Source: Zygnema cylindricum (taxonomy: Eukaryota; Streptophyta; Zygnematophyceae; Zygnematales; Zygnemataceae). From it: 17,977 bases of DNA. Position numbers and translations under genes: made by a program. Of the stretch, positions 1 to 9,126 are shown in pieces. How positions within the stretch are numbered: position 1 is the stretch's first letter; each line of letters begins with the position of its first letter. The notes below the pieces were generated by a model. That model made no database searches and was not told the DNA's origin. It was given only the letters and a program-made list of their open reading frames with translations. The stretch spans positions 304,460 through 322,436 of the forward strand of contig JBBHKE010002838.1 of the NCBI GenBank assembly GCA_037447655.1. The letters run 5' to 3'.

Positions 1-641
1 TCTTTTTTCTTTTATCTCTACTAACTCATGTCCACAGAGGAATGGTGATTTTTTGGTGTTATCCATTGTTCCATAATAATGTTTTTTATTCTGAGCTCAA
101 GAAGGTAGCTACGATTCTAATGTTTTATCCATATCCCGTGGAGTGTTTTAGATTAACAAATCTATTTTCAGTTGTCTGGACAGACCTTACCGTTATGGGC
201 GAAAGACATATTGGAAAAGGTTTTATGGGAGCCGTTTTAATTGATCGTAAAAATAATGGATTGATGACCAGTGATTTTGATATTTCATTTCATCACAAAC
301 TAATGTGGTTTACCCTATTTTTTCATTAATTTCCCTTTCTTAGGCTGTTATGTTGAGCCTGTTTCGTTCCCATTCATTTCACTTTACAGGAAAAGGAATT
401 TTCTTTTTTCTTTTTCTTTTTGTTCCCTTTGGTTTTCTGGGTATGCATCTGGTTTTTAATGTTTGTGTTGATCTTTTCTTTTGTCAATCTCTACATGAAG
501 TACAGGTAATCTCAGCCGTTTTTTATTCCGCCTTTGTTCTCTTGGTGGCTTTGCTTTCGCAGAGTTCATCGGAGGAGGGATTTTGACTAGTTTTGACTTG
601 GTTTAACTTGGTTTTTTTTGGGGTTTGGATGTGGAACGCAG
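1..641 (+). other. T-rich presumed intron of the KUP gene
   Basis: This stretch is rich in T runs on the + strand and ends in a usable AG acceptor at 640-641. The exon expected just upstream in KUP genes (with an ADLGHF-like motif) was not found here, so the preceding exon probably lies before the window. No protein-like reading was recognised; the longest open stretch (42-329) has no family resemblance. Confidence 0.55.
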
Positions 642-756
642 CTTTCTTTTTGCGGTTTGGTGTATCCGAGTCTCCTCCTCCAATATCTGGGACAGACAGC
701 CTATCTGACCGTCCATCCGGAACACGTTCAATACGCCTTCTACAAATCCGTGCCCT
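642..756 (+). CDS. KUP/HAK: KUP exon (membrane helix, QYLGQTAYL)
   Basis: The acceptor is AG at 640-641 and the exon starts with codon CTT at 642 ([18 protein letters not shown]). It continues through [20 protein letters not shown]. The best donor is GTTAGT at 757, which leaves one base that joins to AT at 3484 to make Tyr in VPYPFFWP. Many relatives have Asp or another residue at this position. The exon is too short and lacks an ATG, so an ORF finder would miss it; it was recognised from the KUP QYxGQxAYL motif. The start boundary is the least certain part. Confidence 0.85.
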
Positions 757-3700
757 GTTAGTAAATTGACTCGAAGCTCTACTTTTCTTCGATTATTTTT
801 TGTTCGTTTGTTTCATTCTGTATCTCTTCTTCTGGATCTGTTTGACTTTTTTTTGGTTTTTTTCTGTTTGTCTCCTGCAATGCGCGTTCTATGATTCTGT
901 TTTTTCTCTTATTTAATAAGCTGACCCTTAAATTTTGCTGAATTTTGTTCACCGCAGCTATTATTTTTTAGTGTTTTGTCTTTTTTGTCCATTCGCTTTT
1001 TTATTGCTCTTTTTCTGTCTGTACCTATCTATTGTTGCTTACGTCTCTCTTTGATTCTTTTTGTATTTCCTGTATGTTTCGGTTTCTTTTCTCATCTCTT
1101 TTTATCATTTTACATATTTTTTTACGCCGGTTTATAGCCCTTAGGACTTTCAGTAACCATAATGAAAACTTATAAAGTTTATAGGTCGATATTTACTTTT
1201 CATCATTTGATTTACTCAATGGGAACTGGAGAGATTTACATACGGCTGGATTTCTGGTTTTGGAAATCAACAGTTTTGTCGTTATTATTCTCTCGCGACA
1301 ACAAGACAAGACATTGGGATGATTTGCTACTATGGTCTTCTGCCAAAACCAAGTAGCATGTTAATTCTAGCTTTGGCTATTAAGAATTTCAAGCTCGTCT
1401 TCTCCATTTCCATTCGCAAATTGATCTTTAGGTCCACATTCATTTTTGCACTAAACAGGGCCACTCTTTTTTCACCTTAATCAAGTTGAAACTGTTGTCC
1501 ATAGCCTATTTCAGCCATGGATTACTCACGGAAAACACCCACAGACTACCCCAAAACAGCTGTGTTTCAGACAACACAGATTACTCCACAATATACAAAA
1601 GCACCTCAAACTGCACCAGTATGTAGTATGTACTTGACACTATAACCTCCCAAAGTTACAGCCTGATCCACAAATGAATCCAATCCAAAAGATATGAGCT
1701 CCAGATTTCCCAAAAACAGCTGACAGCTTATCAAACTAACCAAGTAAATCTCTCACAGAATTCTACAGAAACAGCAGAACAGAATGAAACTACACAACCA
1801 TATAGTTTCTATATCATAGAACATCCACACAAAGTTTCATATCAAGATATCAATCAGAGTGATCACACTGACAGGTCAAAGATGCAGAAAAACAGTCTGC
1901 CATTACTTTGATAAACTCAGCTGATGATTAAATAAAACTAAGTCCTACAAGTTTATACTCACAAAGTTATCTAATGAGACTTCAGCTAATAAAATAGCTA
2001 CACGTGTAATTAAGTACTGTACTAAATACGTCAACGGTACGTCTACTGTACCGGAGGTACGTCCAAACCCTAATTATGACTTTTATCTAATTTCACTATT
2101 GTAACACTAAAAACTAATTCATTACATACAAATTAGAGTTGTTTCAGATATTTACAAATACGAGCCGTACATGAATTGTGCAACTTGCTTAGTCAGCAAT
2201 TAGTGAATCCGTCCAAACGGCTACAAGCGTCCGTACAAGTCAACTTCGAATTTGCGGATCGCCGTTAGATGTAGAGTAAATATTATCAGTGGATGACACG
2301 AGTTCAGTAACTTTGTCCCAATGTGGTTCCACTTCGAATCGAGTCCGTCGACTCGATTCGTATCCGCCGTTCGTTTTTGTCGCGTGTGTCAACATAGGTC
2401 ACATAAGTCCAACCGAGTGTGGTCATGTGGTACGAAGCACCTGAGTGCGTACGGCGTGCTTCGTCACTTGTGGTCCCGCGTGAATCGTGTCCGTCGACAC
2501 GATTCGAATCAACGGTCATTACGGCAGACCGTACCATCTATTTCCTTTAAATGTAATTCAGATTATGTCCGTCCGATTATGCTAATCCATTTGTCCGATG
2601 TACGACGCGTGTAAATGGTCGTCGGGACTTTTCCGTAAAACCTGTATAGTCTTCGACTGCCGACACGTGTCCCTGCAGAAGTACAACATACTCAAGACTA
2701 CTTCTGCTACTGTCATACTATATATGGTAAGTATTACATCATGCTTCCTAAAAATATTCTAAGTCCTAAAAGTCTCCCCTCACAGCCTCATCTACTGAGG
2801 ACTAAAGCTTTCAAATTACAACAGAAACGACAGTCTAAAATCAGAGGGTTTACTAACTAAAGTGTAGCATGCCCTTGCAAATCAGTTGGACAAAACGTGA
2901 GAAGTGAAAGAGAAAAATTATGAAGCTAAGATAGAATCATTTTCTCATACCCATCTCTGAAAGCTTTGTGGCCGGTACACCTTAAAATCGCTATTAGCGT
3001 CAATGTCTTTTCTGCCTCTCAAAACATCTTTTCTCTGGAGACACGACCGATTATTAATCCAATGGTTGTGATGGAAAGGTAAGGATCCTATCTTGAGATT
3101 GGCGGTCTACAAACAGAAACATGTGTGCACGGAGAAAAGTTGATAAGAGTTGGCAGAAGAATTATTCACGCTAATTGCGATTCAGTGTACTTTATTTTCC
3201 TCCACTTATCATCCTTTCTTGTCCTGGGGGATTCAAAACCAAAAGCACACGCAAAATCATTCCCTAAACCTGTCTCTGAATTCTATTTCCATTGAGAATA
3301 TTCTCATTTCTCCTTTTTCTTTGTCTTTGTTTTCTTCCTTTTGGGAAGAAAAAAGCCCAAAGCGTCATTCCGAAAAAATTGCTGGGAATTTCATTTTCTG
3401 CCCTTCTTTTTTATTCTCTCTCTCTCTCTCTCCCCCTCCCTCCCTCCCTCCCTCTTCTTCCCTCCTTTCATATTATTTGGCAGATCCTTTTTTCTGGCCC
3501 ATGCTTGTGATCGCGACGGCAGCAGCCATTGTCGCGTCACAGGCCATGATTTCGGGAACCTTCTCTCTGATTCGCCAGGCGGCCTTTCTGGACTGCTTCC
3601 CGCCGGTCAAAGTGGTGCACACCAGCGACTGGGTGGTGGGGCAGGTCTACATTCCGGAAGCAAACTGGACCCTCATGCTGCTCACGCTCGGAGTTACCAT

Positions 3701-5684
3701 CGGGTTTCGAAGAACAGAAACGCTTGGAAATGCATACGGTGTGATTTTTATTTTTTAAATAATGATTTTATATTTGTTTTTTTGTTGTTGCTCGCCAAGA
3801 GTGGTTTGGTCTCTCTTTCTCCTCCCTCCCCCTCCGCCTCCCCCTCCCTCTCCTCTCTCTCTCACACACACACGTACAGACACCCCCCCTCGAGCGTGCC
3901 CCTTTGTGCTTGGCCCCTCTGCTCTGACCCCCCTTTCCTCTTGGCTGGCTTTTGGTCGGCAGGGTTCGCGGTGCTGAGTGTGCTCCTCATCACCACGCTC
4001 ATGATGACTGTCATAATGCTGGTTGTGTGGAGGAGAACCGTGTGGGAAGCCCTGGGGTTCCTGCTCTTCTTTGGAACCATAGAATCTGTTTTCCTCTCGG
4101 CAGTTATGTTCAAAGTACCTCAGGGAGCTTGGGTCCCTCTAGCTCTTGCTGCCATCATTATGAGCATTATGTACATTTGGCATTATGGCACTTCCAAGTA
4201 AGATTTCGGAAACCTGATCCTCTGTGCATAAACTTGTGTTTTTACTTGTAAAGTTTATGGTTGTATGAAATAACGTGTTTTTCTCCATTTTCTTCAGCTC
4301 CAGTTTGGATTCTGGACAGATATAGAGCAATAAATTAGCAGTGGTGTTGGGCAGGAAAACTAAGCATATAAAAGAGTGGATTGGGTTTCCCCGAAAGAGT
4401 TCGTATTGATGAAGACCTCAAAAACATTTTTGTTTCTCTAAAATTAATTGTGTTTTGCCATATTGCTGTAACCGTCATTTTAGACAGTATTTTGCAGTCT
4501 TCCTTTTTTTTCTCCAGAAAAGATGAACATCTTATGATATGCTTCCATGGCTGTTTTTTTTGTCACAGGAAAGTCGAATATGATCGACAAAACAAGGTTT
4601 CTATGAACTGGCTTCTCAGTCTTGGCCCTAACGTCAATATGGCTCGAGTTCCCGGCTTCGGGCTATTCTATACAGAACTGGCATCAGGAGTACCTCCGAT
4701 ATTCTCTCACTTCATCGCGAATCTCCCAGCTTTGCATGAAGTACTGGTGTTTGTCTGCATTAAAGTGAGCCAAGTCCATTCCTCTCTCCTTTCCCGTCTT
4801 CCTCCTCTTCTCCTTTCTCCTTTTCTCCTGCATTTCACTCCTTTTGGCTGATCTTGCCGGATGCTAAGACTCAGAAGATCGTTTTTGTCTTTTTGCAGCA
4901 TCTGCCTGTCCCGCTAGTTCCCGACGAAGAGCGGTTTCTCATTCGCAGAGTCGGGCCACGCGATTTCCGCATGTACCGCTGCGTGGTGCGTCTGGGGTAC
5001 ATCCAGCAGCAAGAGATCACTGATCTCAACCATGACTTTGAAGAGAAGCTCTTTAACGCAATTGTGGAGTTTTTAAAAACAGAGGGACGGAAAGGAAGCC
5101 GATTCAGTATGGAAACACCGGAAGATAGTTGGCCGGCTAGTGTAGCGTTGAATAATCCGGTTGGCTCAAAAGTCGGTCGAAGTCTTGTCGAAGCCTCGAA
5201 AAAGGAAGTACCATCGAGGACATTGTCGACCACAAGGTTGCTTCCGTACGAGGGAGATCCGGGATCACCTTTGGGCTCCACTTCCGCCTCCAATATGTAC
5301 ACGGCCGGGCCAATGAGAGAGCAGGAAAATGGGGGAGTGCATGAAGAAACACCGTCAGATGTAGGAATCGAGGTTGGGTCAGCAGGACTCATGGGACTAA
5401 GTGAGGAGAAGACGGAGAGGGAAAAGGAGATGGAAATGGAAACCTATGAAGATGAGCCTGCTCTGCGAGAAGAGATGGAAGTCCTTTTAAAGGCCAAGGA
5501 GAGTGGCATGGTGTATATTGTTTCACAGGCCTATGTTCAGGCACGGAAAAGCTCATGGTGGGGGAAGAAACTTGTTGTAAATGTCTTGTATTCATTCTTG
5601 AAGAGGAATTCCCGAGAAACAACAACTTCTCTTGGTATTCCACACAACAGCCTGATGGAGGTTGGGATGGTGTATGTAATTTAA
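642..5684 (+). CDS. KUP/HAK: HAK/KUP/KT potassium transporter, C-terminal two thirds (5 exons, spliced, 5' partial)
   Basis: This is a K+ uptake permease of the plant HAK/KUP/KT family, a multi-pass membrane protein that moves K+ (in some members with H+) across the plasma membrane or tonoplast. Exons read 642-756, 3484-3738, 3963-4197, 4569-4764 and 4899-5684. All joins keep frame and sum to 1587 nt, or 528 residues plus TAA. Family hallmarks seen in order are [109 protein letters not shown], and the C-terminal MEVGMVYVI. Family members are usually about 750-850 residues, so the N-terminal third with the first membrane helices lies outside the window. No stop or frameshift was found in the exons, so the gene looks intact. 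Family call is seen in sequence plus established knowledge; the exact subfamily and the substrate affinity are not determined. Confidence 0.95.
1500..2000. other. A/C-rich non-coding block, possible retrotransposon relic
   Basis: Composition switches near 1500 from T-rich to A/C-rich, with no open frame of note in either direction. Read on the minus strand, the texture is like the untranslated leader or LTR region of plant LTR retrotransposons. No LTR ends, primer-binding site or polypurine tract were identified. The relic reading is a weak inference. Confidence 0.25.
2335..2360. repeat. Perfect 11-bp-arm hairpin, CGTC loop
   Basis: Arm CGAATCGAGTC at 2335-2345 pairs with GACTCGATTCG at 2350-2360 around the loop CGTC. 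A related hairpin with the same loop lies at 2482-2505. It sits inside the CpG-rich block of the intron. Confidence 0.9.
2432..2464. repeat. Inverted repeat, 9-bp arms
   Basis: ACGAAGCAC at 2432-2440 pairs with GTGCTTCGT at 2456-2464 across a 15-bp loop. It lies between the two CGTC-loop hairpins. Confidence 0.75.
2482..2505. repeat. Perfect 10-bp-arm hairpin, CGTC loop
   Basis: GAATCGTGTC at 2482-2491 pairs with GACACGATTC at 2496-2505 around CGTC. It matches the hairpin at 2335-2360 except for one base pair, which is changed on both arms so that pairing is kept. Confidence 0.9.
3417..3470 (+). repeat. (CT)n/(CCCT)n microsatellite at intron acceptor
   Basis: A pure pyrimidine run of CT followed by CCCT repeats lies just upstream of the acceptor at 3483, and probably serves as its polypyrimidine tract. 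The next intron carries a similar run. Confidence 0.9.
3484..3738 (+). CDS. KUP/HAK: KUP exon (PFFWPM to LGNAY)
   Basis: The acceptor CAG ends at 3483, after a long CT/CCCT pyrimidine tract, and the donor GTGTGA starts at 3739. The exon encodes two membrane segments (around [20 protein letters not shown] and [14 protein letters not shown]) joined by the KVVHTS loop and the [10 protein letters not shown] motif that are typical of the family. It is clearly more GC-rich than both flanking introns. Confidence 0.95.
3812..3893 (+). repeat. CT/CCCT/CA-rich microsatellite in intron
   Basis: A pyrimidine-rich stretch of CTCC, CCCT, CT and then CA repeats fills the 3' half of the 224-bp intron that ends at 3962. 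Confidence 0.85.
3963..4197 (+). CDS. KUP/HAK: KUP exon (three membrane helices)
   Basis: The acceptor GGCAG ends at 3962 and the donor GTAAGA starts at 4198. The split Gly codon completes LGNAYG. The exon encodes three hydrophobic segments, around [40 protein letters not shown] and [17 protein letters not shown], which match the last membrane helices of KUP proteins. Confidence 0.95.
4569..4764 (+). CDS. KUP/HAK: KUP exon (start of cytoplasmic C-terminal domain)
   Basis: The acceptor is TCACAG at 4563-4568 and the donor GTGAGC starts at 4765. The split codon gives Lys, so the junction reads [13 protein letters not shown]. The motifs [30 protein letters not shown] and VFVCIK are diagnostic for the family's C-terminal soluble domain. 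Confidence 0.95.
4899..5684 (+). CDS. KUP/HAK: KUP terminal exon
   Basis: The acceptor TTTTTGCAG ends at 4898 and the stop TAA is at 5682-5684. The exon encodes [17 protein letters not shown], then a Ser/Pro/Glu-rich linker of roughly 100 residues that is likely disordered. The conserved [35 protein letters not shown] and [12 protein letters not shown] blocks follow. Linker length varies widely in the family. Confidence 0.95.
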   Translation, partial: HLPVPLVPDEERFLIRRVGPRDFRMYRCVVRLGYIQQQEITDLNHDFEEKLFNAIVEFLKTEGRKGSRFSMETPEDSWPASVALNNPVGSKVGRSLVEASKKEVPSRTLSTTRLLPYEGDPGSPLGSTSASNMYTAGPMREQENGGVHEETPSDVGIEVGSAGLMGLSEEKTEREKEMEMETYEDEPALREEMEVLLKAKESGMVYIVSQAYVQARKSSWWGKKLVVNVLYSFLKRNSRETTTSLGIPHNSLMEVGMVYVI

Positions 5685-6325
5685 CAAGTGCTAGATTTAG
5701 GACTCTTGCTGTTTTTAGTATTAAATAAGTGTGTAATTTATCCCCAAGGCCATATGACATGCTGGCATATGATGGGAACATCTGAAATCACATGCTGCTT
5801 ATAGGCTGTCTGAAGAGAACATCCATTGACAACCCAAATATAAGTCACAGCTTTGCATGCTTGAAATAGTGGTAACCGATTTCAGCGGCTAAGGAAAGAG
5901 TTGGACTAAATATGGTATATGGAGGCAAGTTGAACAAGCAAAAGTATCTGTCAACGATACGTTGTAGGTCAAACAAAGGGGTCACAGTCGAGGAATTCTT
6001 GTTTCACTCAGCCTTCGCTAAATAGAGTTTCTCGCCAACGACCAACTGAAGGCTGAAGATATGTCTCTCTTCAAGTTCTGAGTTTTGTCATGAAAATCAG
6101 TTGCAGCAGAATTTGAAATATATAGGCTTTGATTACTCAGACTTCAAAAGTTTGGGCCATGATCTTTGCAATGCTTAGTGGATGGGAACATGACGCAGGT
6201 ATTTCTGAGAGCCAAGTGCTGAAATCAAATGGAAACATTTTGGAAAGATGGCATTAAACTAGTTGTGGCTGAAATATGCTTGTAAACATGTGTCGAGGTA
6301 CACGTCATATTTAGATACTTGAGGC
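5685..6325 (+). other. 3' untranslated/flanking region of KUP gene
   Basis: This is AT-rich, single-copy-looking DNA after the stop codon. An AAATAA element at 5723-5728 could act as a plant near-upstream polyadenylation signal, with T-rich sequence after it, but the cleavage site cannot be located by eye. No other gene was recognised before the satellite starts near 6326. Confidence 0.45.
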
Positions 6326-7189
6326 CAAGACAAAATTAGAAAAGACAGGAAATAGAGAAGACATTACAGAAAAGACAACTCAGAAAATATAAAATATTGG
6401 AATGACAAAACACAGAAAAGACAAAATGCAGGCAAGACAGTAGGGAAAAAACTACTGAGAGGAAAGACAAAAAACACAGAAAAGACCAAGGAAAATACCA
6501 AATTATAAGAGACAAAATGTAGTAAATCAAAACGCAAAAAAGGTAGCAGAGAAGACAAAAACGGGAAAGACAAAATAAATAAAAGACGATTTGGAGAAAA
6601 AATTAAATAGAGAAAAGGCAAAACAGAGAAAAGACAAACCAACGAAAATACAAAACAAAGAAGAAATCAAAATATAGAAGAGAAAATGGAGAAAAGACAA
6701 CATAGAAAAGATAAAACATAGAAAAGACAACAGAGAAAAGACAAAATATACAAAAGATAAAACAGAGAAATGACAAACAGAAAAGAAAAGAGAATGGAGA
6801 AAACAGGGACAAGATGAAAAAAGATAAAAGACGAAAAACAAAAAAAAATCAAAAGAAATAAAAAGACAAAACACAAAAGACAACCCAGAAAAGACAAAAT
6901 TGAGGAAAGTAAAAAGAGAAAAGATAAAACACAGACAAGACAAAAAAGGCAAACAGAAAAGATAAAATGAAGAAAATAAACATAAATGACAAAATAGAGA
7001 AGGGACAAGACAAAGAAACGACAAAACACATAAATGGACAAAAACAGAAAAAGACAAAACACCAAAAAGACAACAGCAAAAACATTAAAGAAAGACAAAA
7101 TATGGAAAAGAAAAAATACAGAAAAGTCAAAAATACGGAAAAGACAATAAATATTAAAGACAAAACACGGAAAGACAATACTTAAAAGA
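6326..7189 (+). repeat. A-rich degenerate satellite, ~15-16 bp unit
   Basis: The unit approximates ACAGAGAAAAGACAAA, with roughly 55 degenerate copies. The + strand is nearly all purine plus C. On the minus strand it reads TTTTGTCTTTTCTGTA, the unit of the array at 11010-11975. The long Phe/Leu/Ser-rich minus-strand readings here are artefacts of this composition. Confidence 0.9.
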
Positions 7190-8313
7190 TGAGGACGTGG
7201 TTGCCGCGAGGAAGGGTTTATGATTTTTTTTTTCACAATCCATTCCGTAAGACGACACGGATTTATCGGTATAAGGGTATGTCTCCATGTTCTTGTAACT
7301 TAATGAACTTACTCTGTATTAGCGCAGATTCTCCAAGCACGGCCTTCAAGTGTCTCAATGTGTAACAATGAAATTGTTACTTAAAGGTGTGACGTTTGTA
7401 TACGTCGGCAATGCCCGTGATAGCTGTCAACGTCTACAATATGTGATGACGCACGTTATTTTTTGTACTGCTTGTGACATCGCATGTCTTTCCGTGACAT
7501 TGTAGACCGCCTTCTAGCCTGACATCGCATGTCTTTCCGTAACATTGTAGACGTACCGCCTTCCATCCCTGTGTTGTTGAAGAAGATGCGCTTTGCCTTT
7601 GCTCTCCGGTCCGGTCGACATGAAATGGTATCGAAATCTTGAGACCCCTGCAAAAAAAAAATCCGTACCAGACGAAAAAGAACAAAACAAAACAAAATGT
7701 GTACTTCTCCTCGTCGTTCTGAACGCAAATAGCGAATCGTGTACTTTTCCTCGTCGCTTGAACTCGTTTTAAAATTTTGGAAAATTTCGACACATGCGAA
7801 TATGTGTTCCTATTTATTTAGCGAAAATACTTTGATTTAAAACACATCGCCGATATGCTTTAAAATAAAGGTTGAAGATGACGTTTATTGACGTGGCCGT
7901 TGGTCGAGAAACACAAGACGAGAACATGTAGTACAATCTAAGTTCGACGATGACGCAAAATGTACTTCTATTTTTTTCGATTTCTTTGTACGGATGTAAC
8001 TTAAGCGGTACGGCACTAAGTTTTAGAGGAAAACGAAAGAAAAAAACCCTTACTTTGGCACATGGATACATACCCTAATTATCGGCTTGATAATGTATCT
8101 CATGTATCCATAATTCATCGCGATAATTGCTTAGCCAATGCACTATGACCAATATACTACACCGACATATCTATTATCGGTCGGTCCAAAAAAGGTACAT
8201 ATAGATTTTCACAAGTACTGTAGTTTCCGATGCACAACACTACACCGTGTATCGCTATTAGTGTTAACAACGAAACACAGTGTATAGTACTATACTTTTA
8301 CTCAAATTTTTGA
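7190..8313. other. Non-coding stretch with short duplications
   Basis: No gene was recognised. Small structures seen are a hairpin at 7362-7380 (GTAACAAT/ATTGTTAC), an approximately 45-bp tandem duplication at 7475-7566, a second duplication of about 41 bp starting at 7699 and 7740 (GTGTACTTCTCCTCGTCG versus GTGTACTTTTCCTCGTCG), and an imperfect inverted repeat at 8060-8111 (ATGGATACAT/ATGTATCCAT). Confidence 0.6.
7475..7566. repeat. ~45-bp tandem duplication (2 copies)
   Basis: TGACATCGCATGTCTTTCCG begins at 7475 and again at 7520. Each copy runs through ACATTGTAGAC and CCGCCTTC with a few differences. There are only two copies. Confidence 0.85.
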
Positions 8314-8321
8314 CCTTGCAC
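8314..8321. repeat. Target-site duplication, left copy (E1)
   Basis: CCTTGCAC lies directly before the CATAG terminus of E1. It matches CATTGCAC at 8784-8791 directly after the other terminus, 7 of 8 bases. Confidence 0.7.
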
Positions 8322-8783
8322 CATAGTTGTTCAAACCGTATTTTACGCACAATTCAAACGAGCGAATAATAAGTAGAAATCGGAGAGGTCGATTTGGAAA
8401 AATAGTAAAAATCGTTAATGAATTTCGGTCCGTACCATTCCGTACACAAACGTACATTCGTACACATTTCAAACTTACCACGCGCAAATAGTGTGACACT
8501 GCAACGTCTCTTTTCGAAATTGTCCGTACATGAACAATAAAATTCCGCACATTATCCGTGAAATTTTTATTCAGTTTACCGGACAGAAAGTTCTAATACG
8601 TGTAACGTATCTTTTCTTCAAATTCCGTACATTTCCGTAAAAAAACGTACAGTTATCTTAAAATACCGCATTCAATTTACCGGACAGAAAGTACATTGCG
8701 TTTTTTTGCGATTTTTTTAAAAGTCACGAATAATACGTAAAAATCGGAAAAAATGAAAAAATCGGGCGATTTGAAAAACTATG
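8322..8783 (+). mobile_element. Non-autonomous hAT-like transposon copy E1 (462 bp)
   Basis: It starts CATAGTTGTTCAAACCG and ends CGATTTGAAAAACTATG, which are inverted termini. An 8-bp flanking duplication (7/8) lies at 8314-8321 and 8784-8791. An 8-bp duplication and CANNG-type ends are the signature of the hAT superfamily. Nothing coding is inside. It shares the internal CGCGCAAATAGTGTGACA block with E3. An internal repeat, TTCAGTTTACCGGACAGAAA at 8570 and TTCAATTTACCGGACAGAAA at 8671, marks a partial duplication. Confidence 0.75.
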
Positions 8784-8791
8784 CATTGCAC
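8784..8791. repeat. Target-site duplication, right copy (E1)
   Basis: CATTGCAC directly follows the CTATG terminus of E1 and pairs with CCTTGCAC at 8314-8321. Confidence 0.7.
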
Positions 8792-9126
8792 ACGTGATCT
8801 TTTTTAGTGCGCTGTAGACGGCTCCTGTAGTTTTTGCAACATTGTCGCTAAGTTGTGACATAGTGTGGACATCACTATTTTTGAAAATTTTCGCCATGGC
8901 TTCTTTGTCCCGTTTTTTTTTGTGATGATTTTCCCACGCAAAGAAAGCCAACAACGAATGAGAATGAGACGCCACAGTGGAGGAGAGTTTTGCAAATGGC
9001 GTTGGAGGTCCAAGAACCGTTCAATTTGTCCGTACATGCACCCCGTGGGCAAAAAAAAAGAAGTGTACTTTCTTGTGCGATGCGGTTAAAATCACAAATA
9101 GTGTCTCCTACTTTCTCATTTTGAAG

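Larger units (their letters stand above)
757..3483 (+). other. 2.7-kb KUP intron with inserted DNA
   Basis: This is the intron between the first two visible exons. Positions 757-1500 are T-rich and featureless. Positions 1500-2000 are A/C-rich with no coding signal. Positions 2010-2690 change to CpG-rich sequence with several inverted repeats, and 2700-3400 returns to AT-rich DNA before the pyrimidine tract at the acceptor. The other introns of this gene are only 134-371 bp, so this one has probably been enlarged by insertion. Confidence 0.8.

Noticed and set aside
42-586. Two plus-strand frames (95 and 78 codons) before the first visible KUP exon
   Set aside because: They show no KUP motif, have T-rich intron composition and no splice pattern linking them to the gene.
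2304-2614. Overlapping open frames on both strands (77 and 97 codons)
   Set aside because: They arise from palindromic CpG-rich DNA inside an intron and match no known protein.
6336-7236. Several long minus-strand open frames rich in Phe, Leu, Ser and Cys (up to 189 codons)
   Set aside because: They lie wholly in the A-rich satellite, overlap one another in several frames, and reflect the absence of stop codons in TTTTGTCTTTTC repeats.
7475-7566. Short direct repeats that could suggest a CRISPR array
   Set aside because: Only two copies in a plant nuclear context; a simple tandem duplication.
8724-9052. Minus-strand frames ending in E1, one with AMAKIFKNSDVHTMSQLSDN
   Set aside because: Fairly protein-like, but they run into the transposon terminus, have no recognised domain, and compete with another frame on the same strand; left unassigned.
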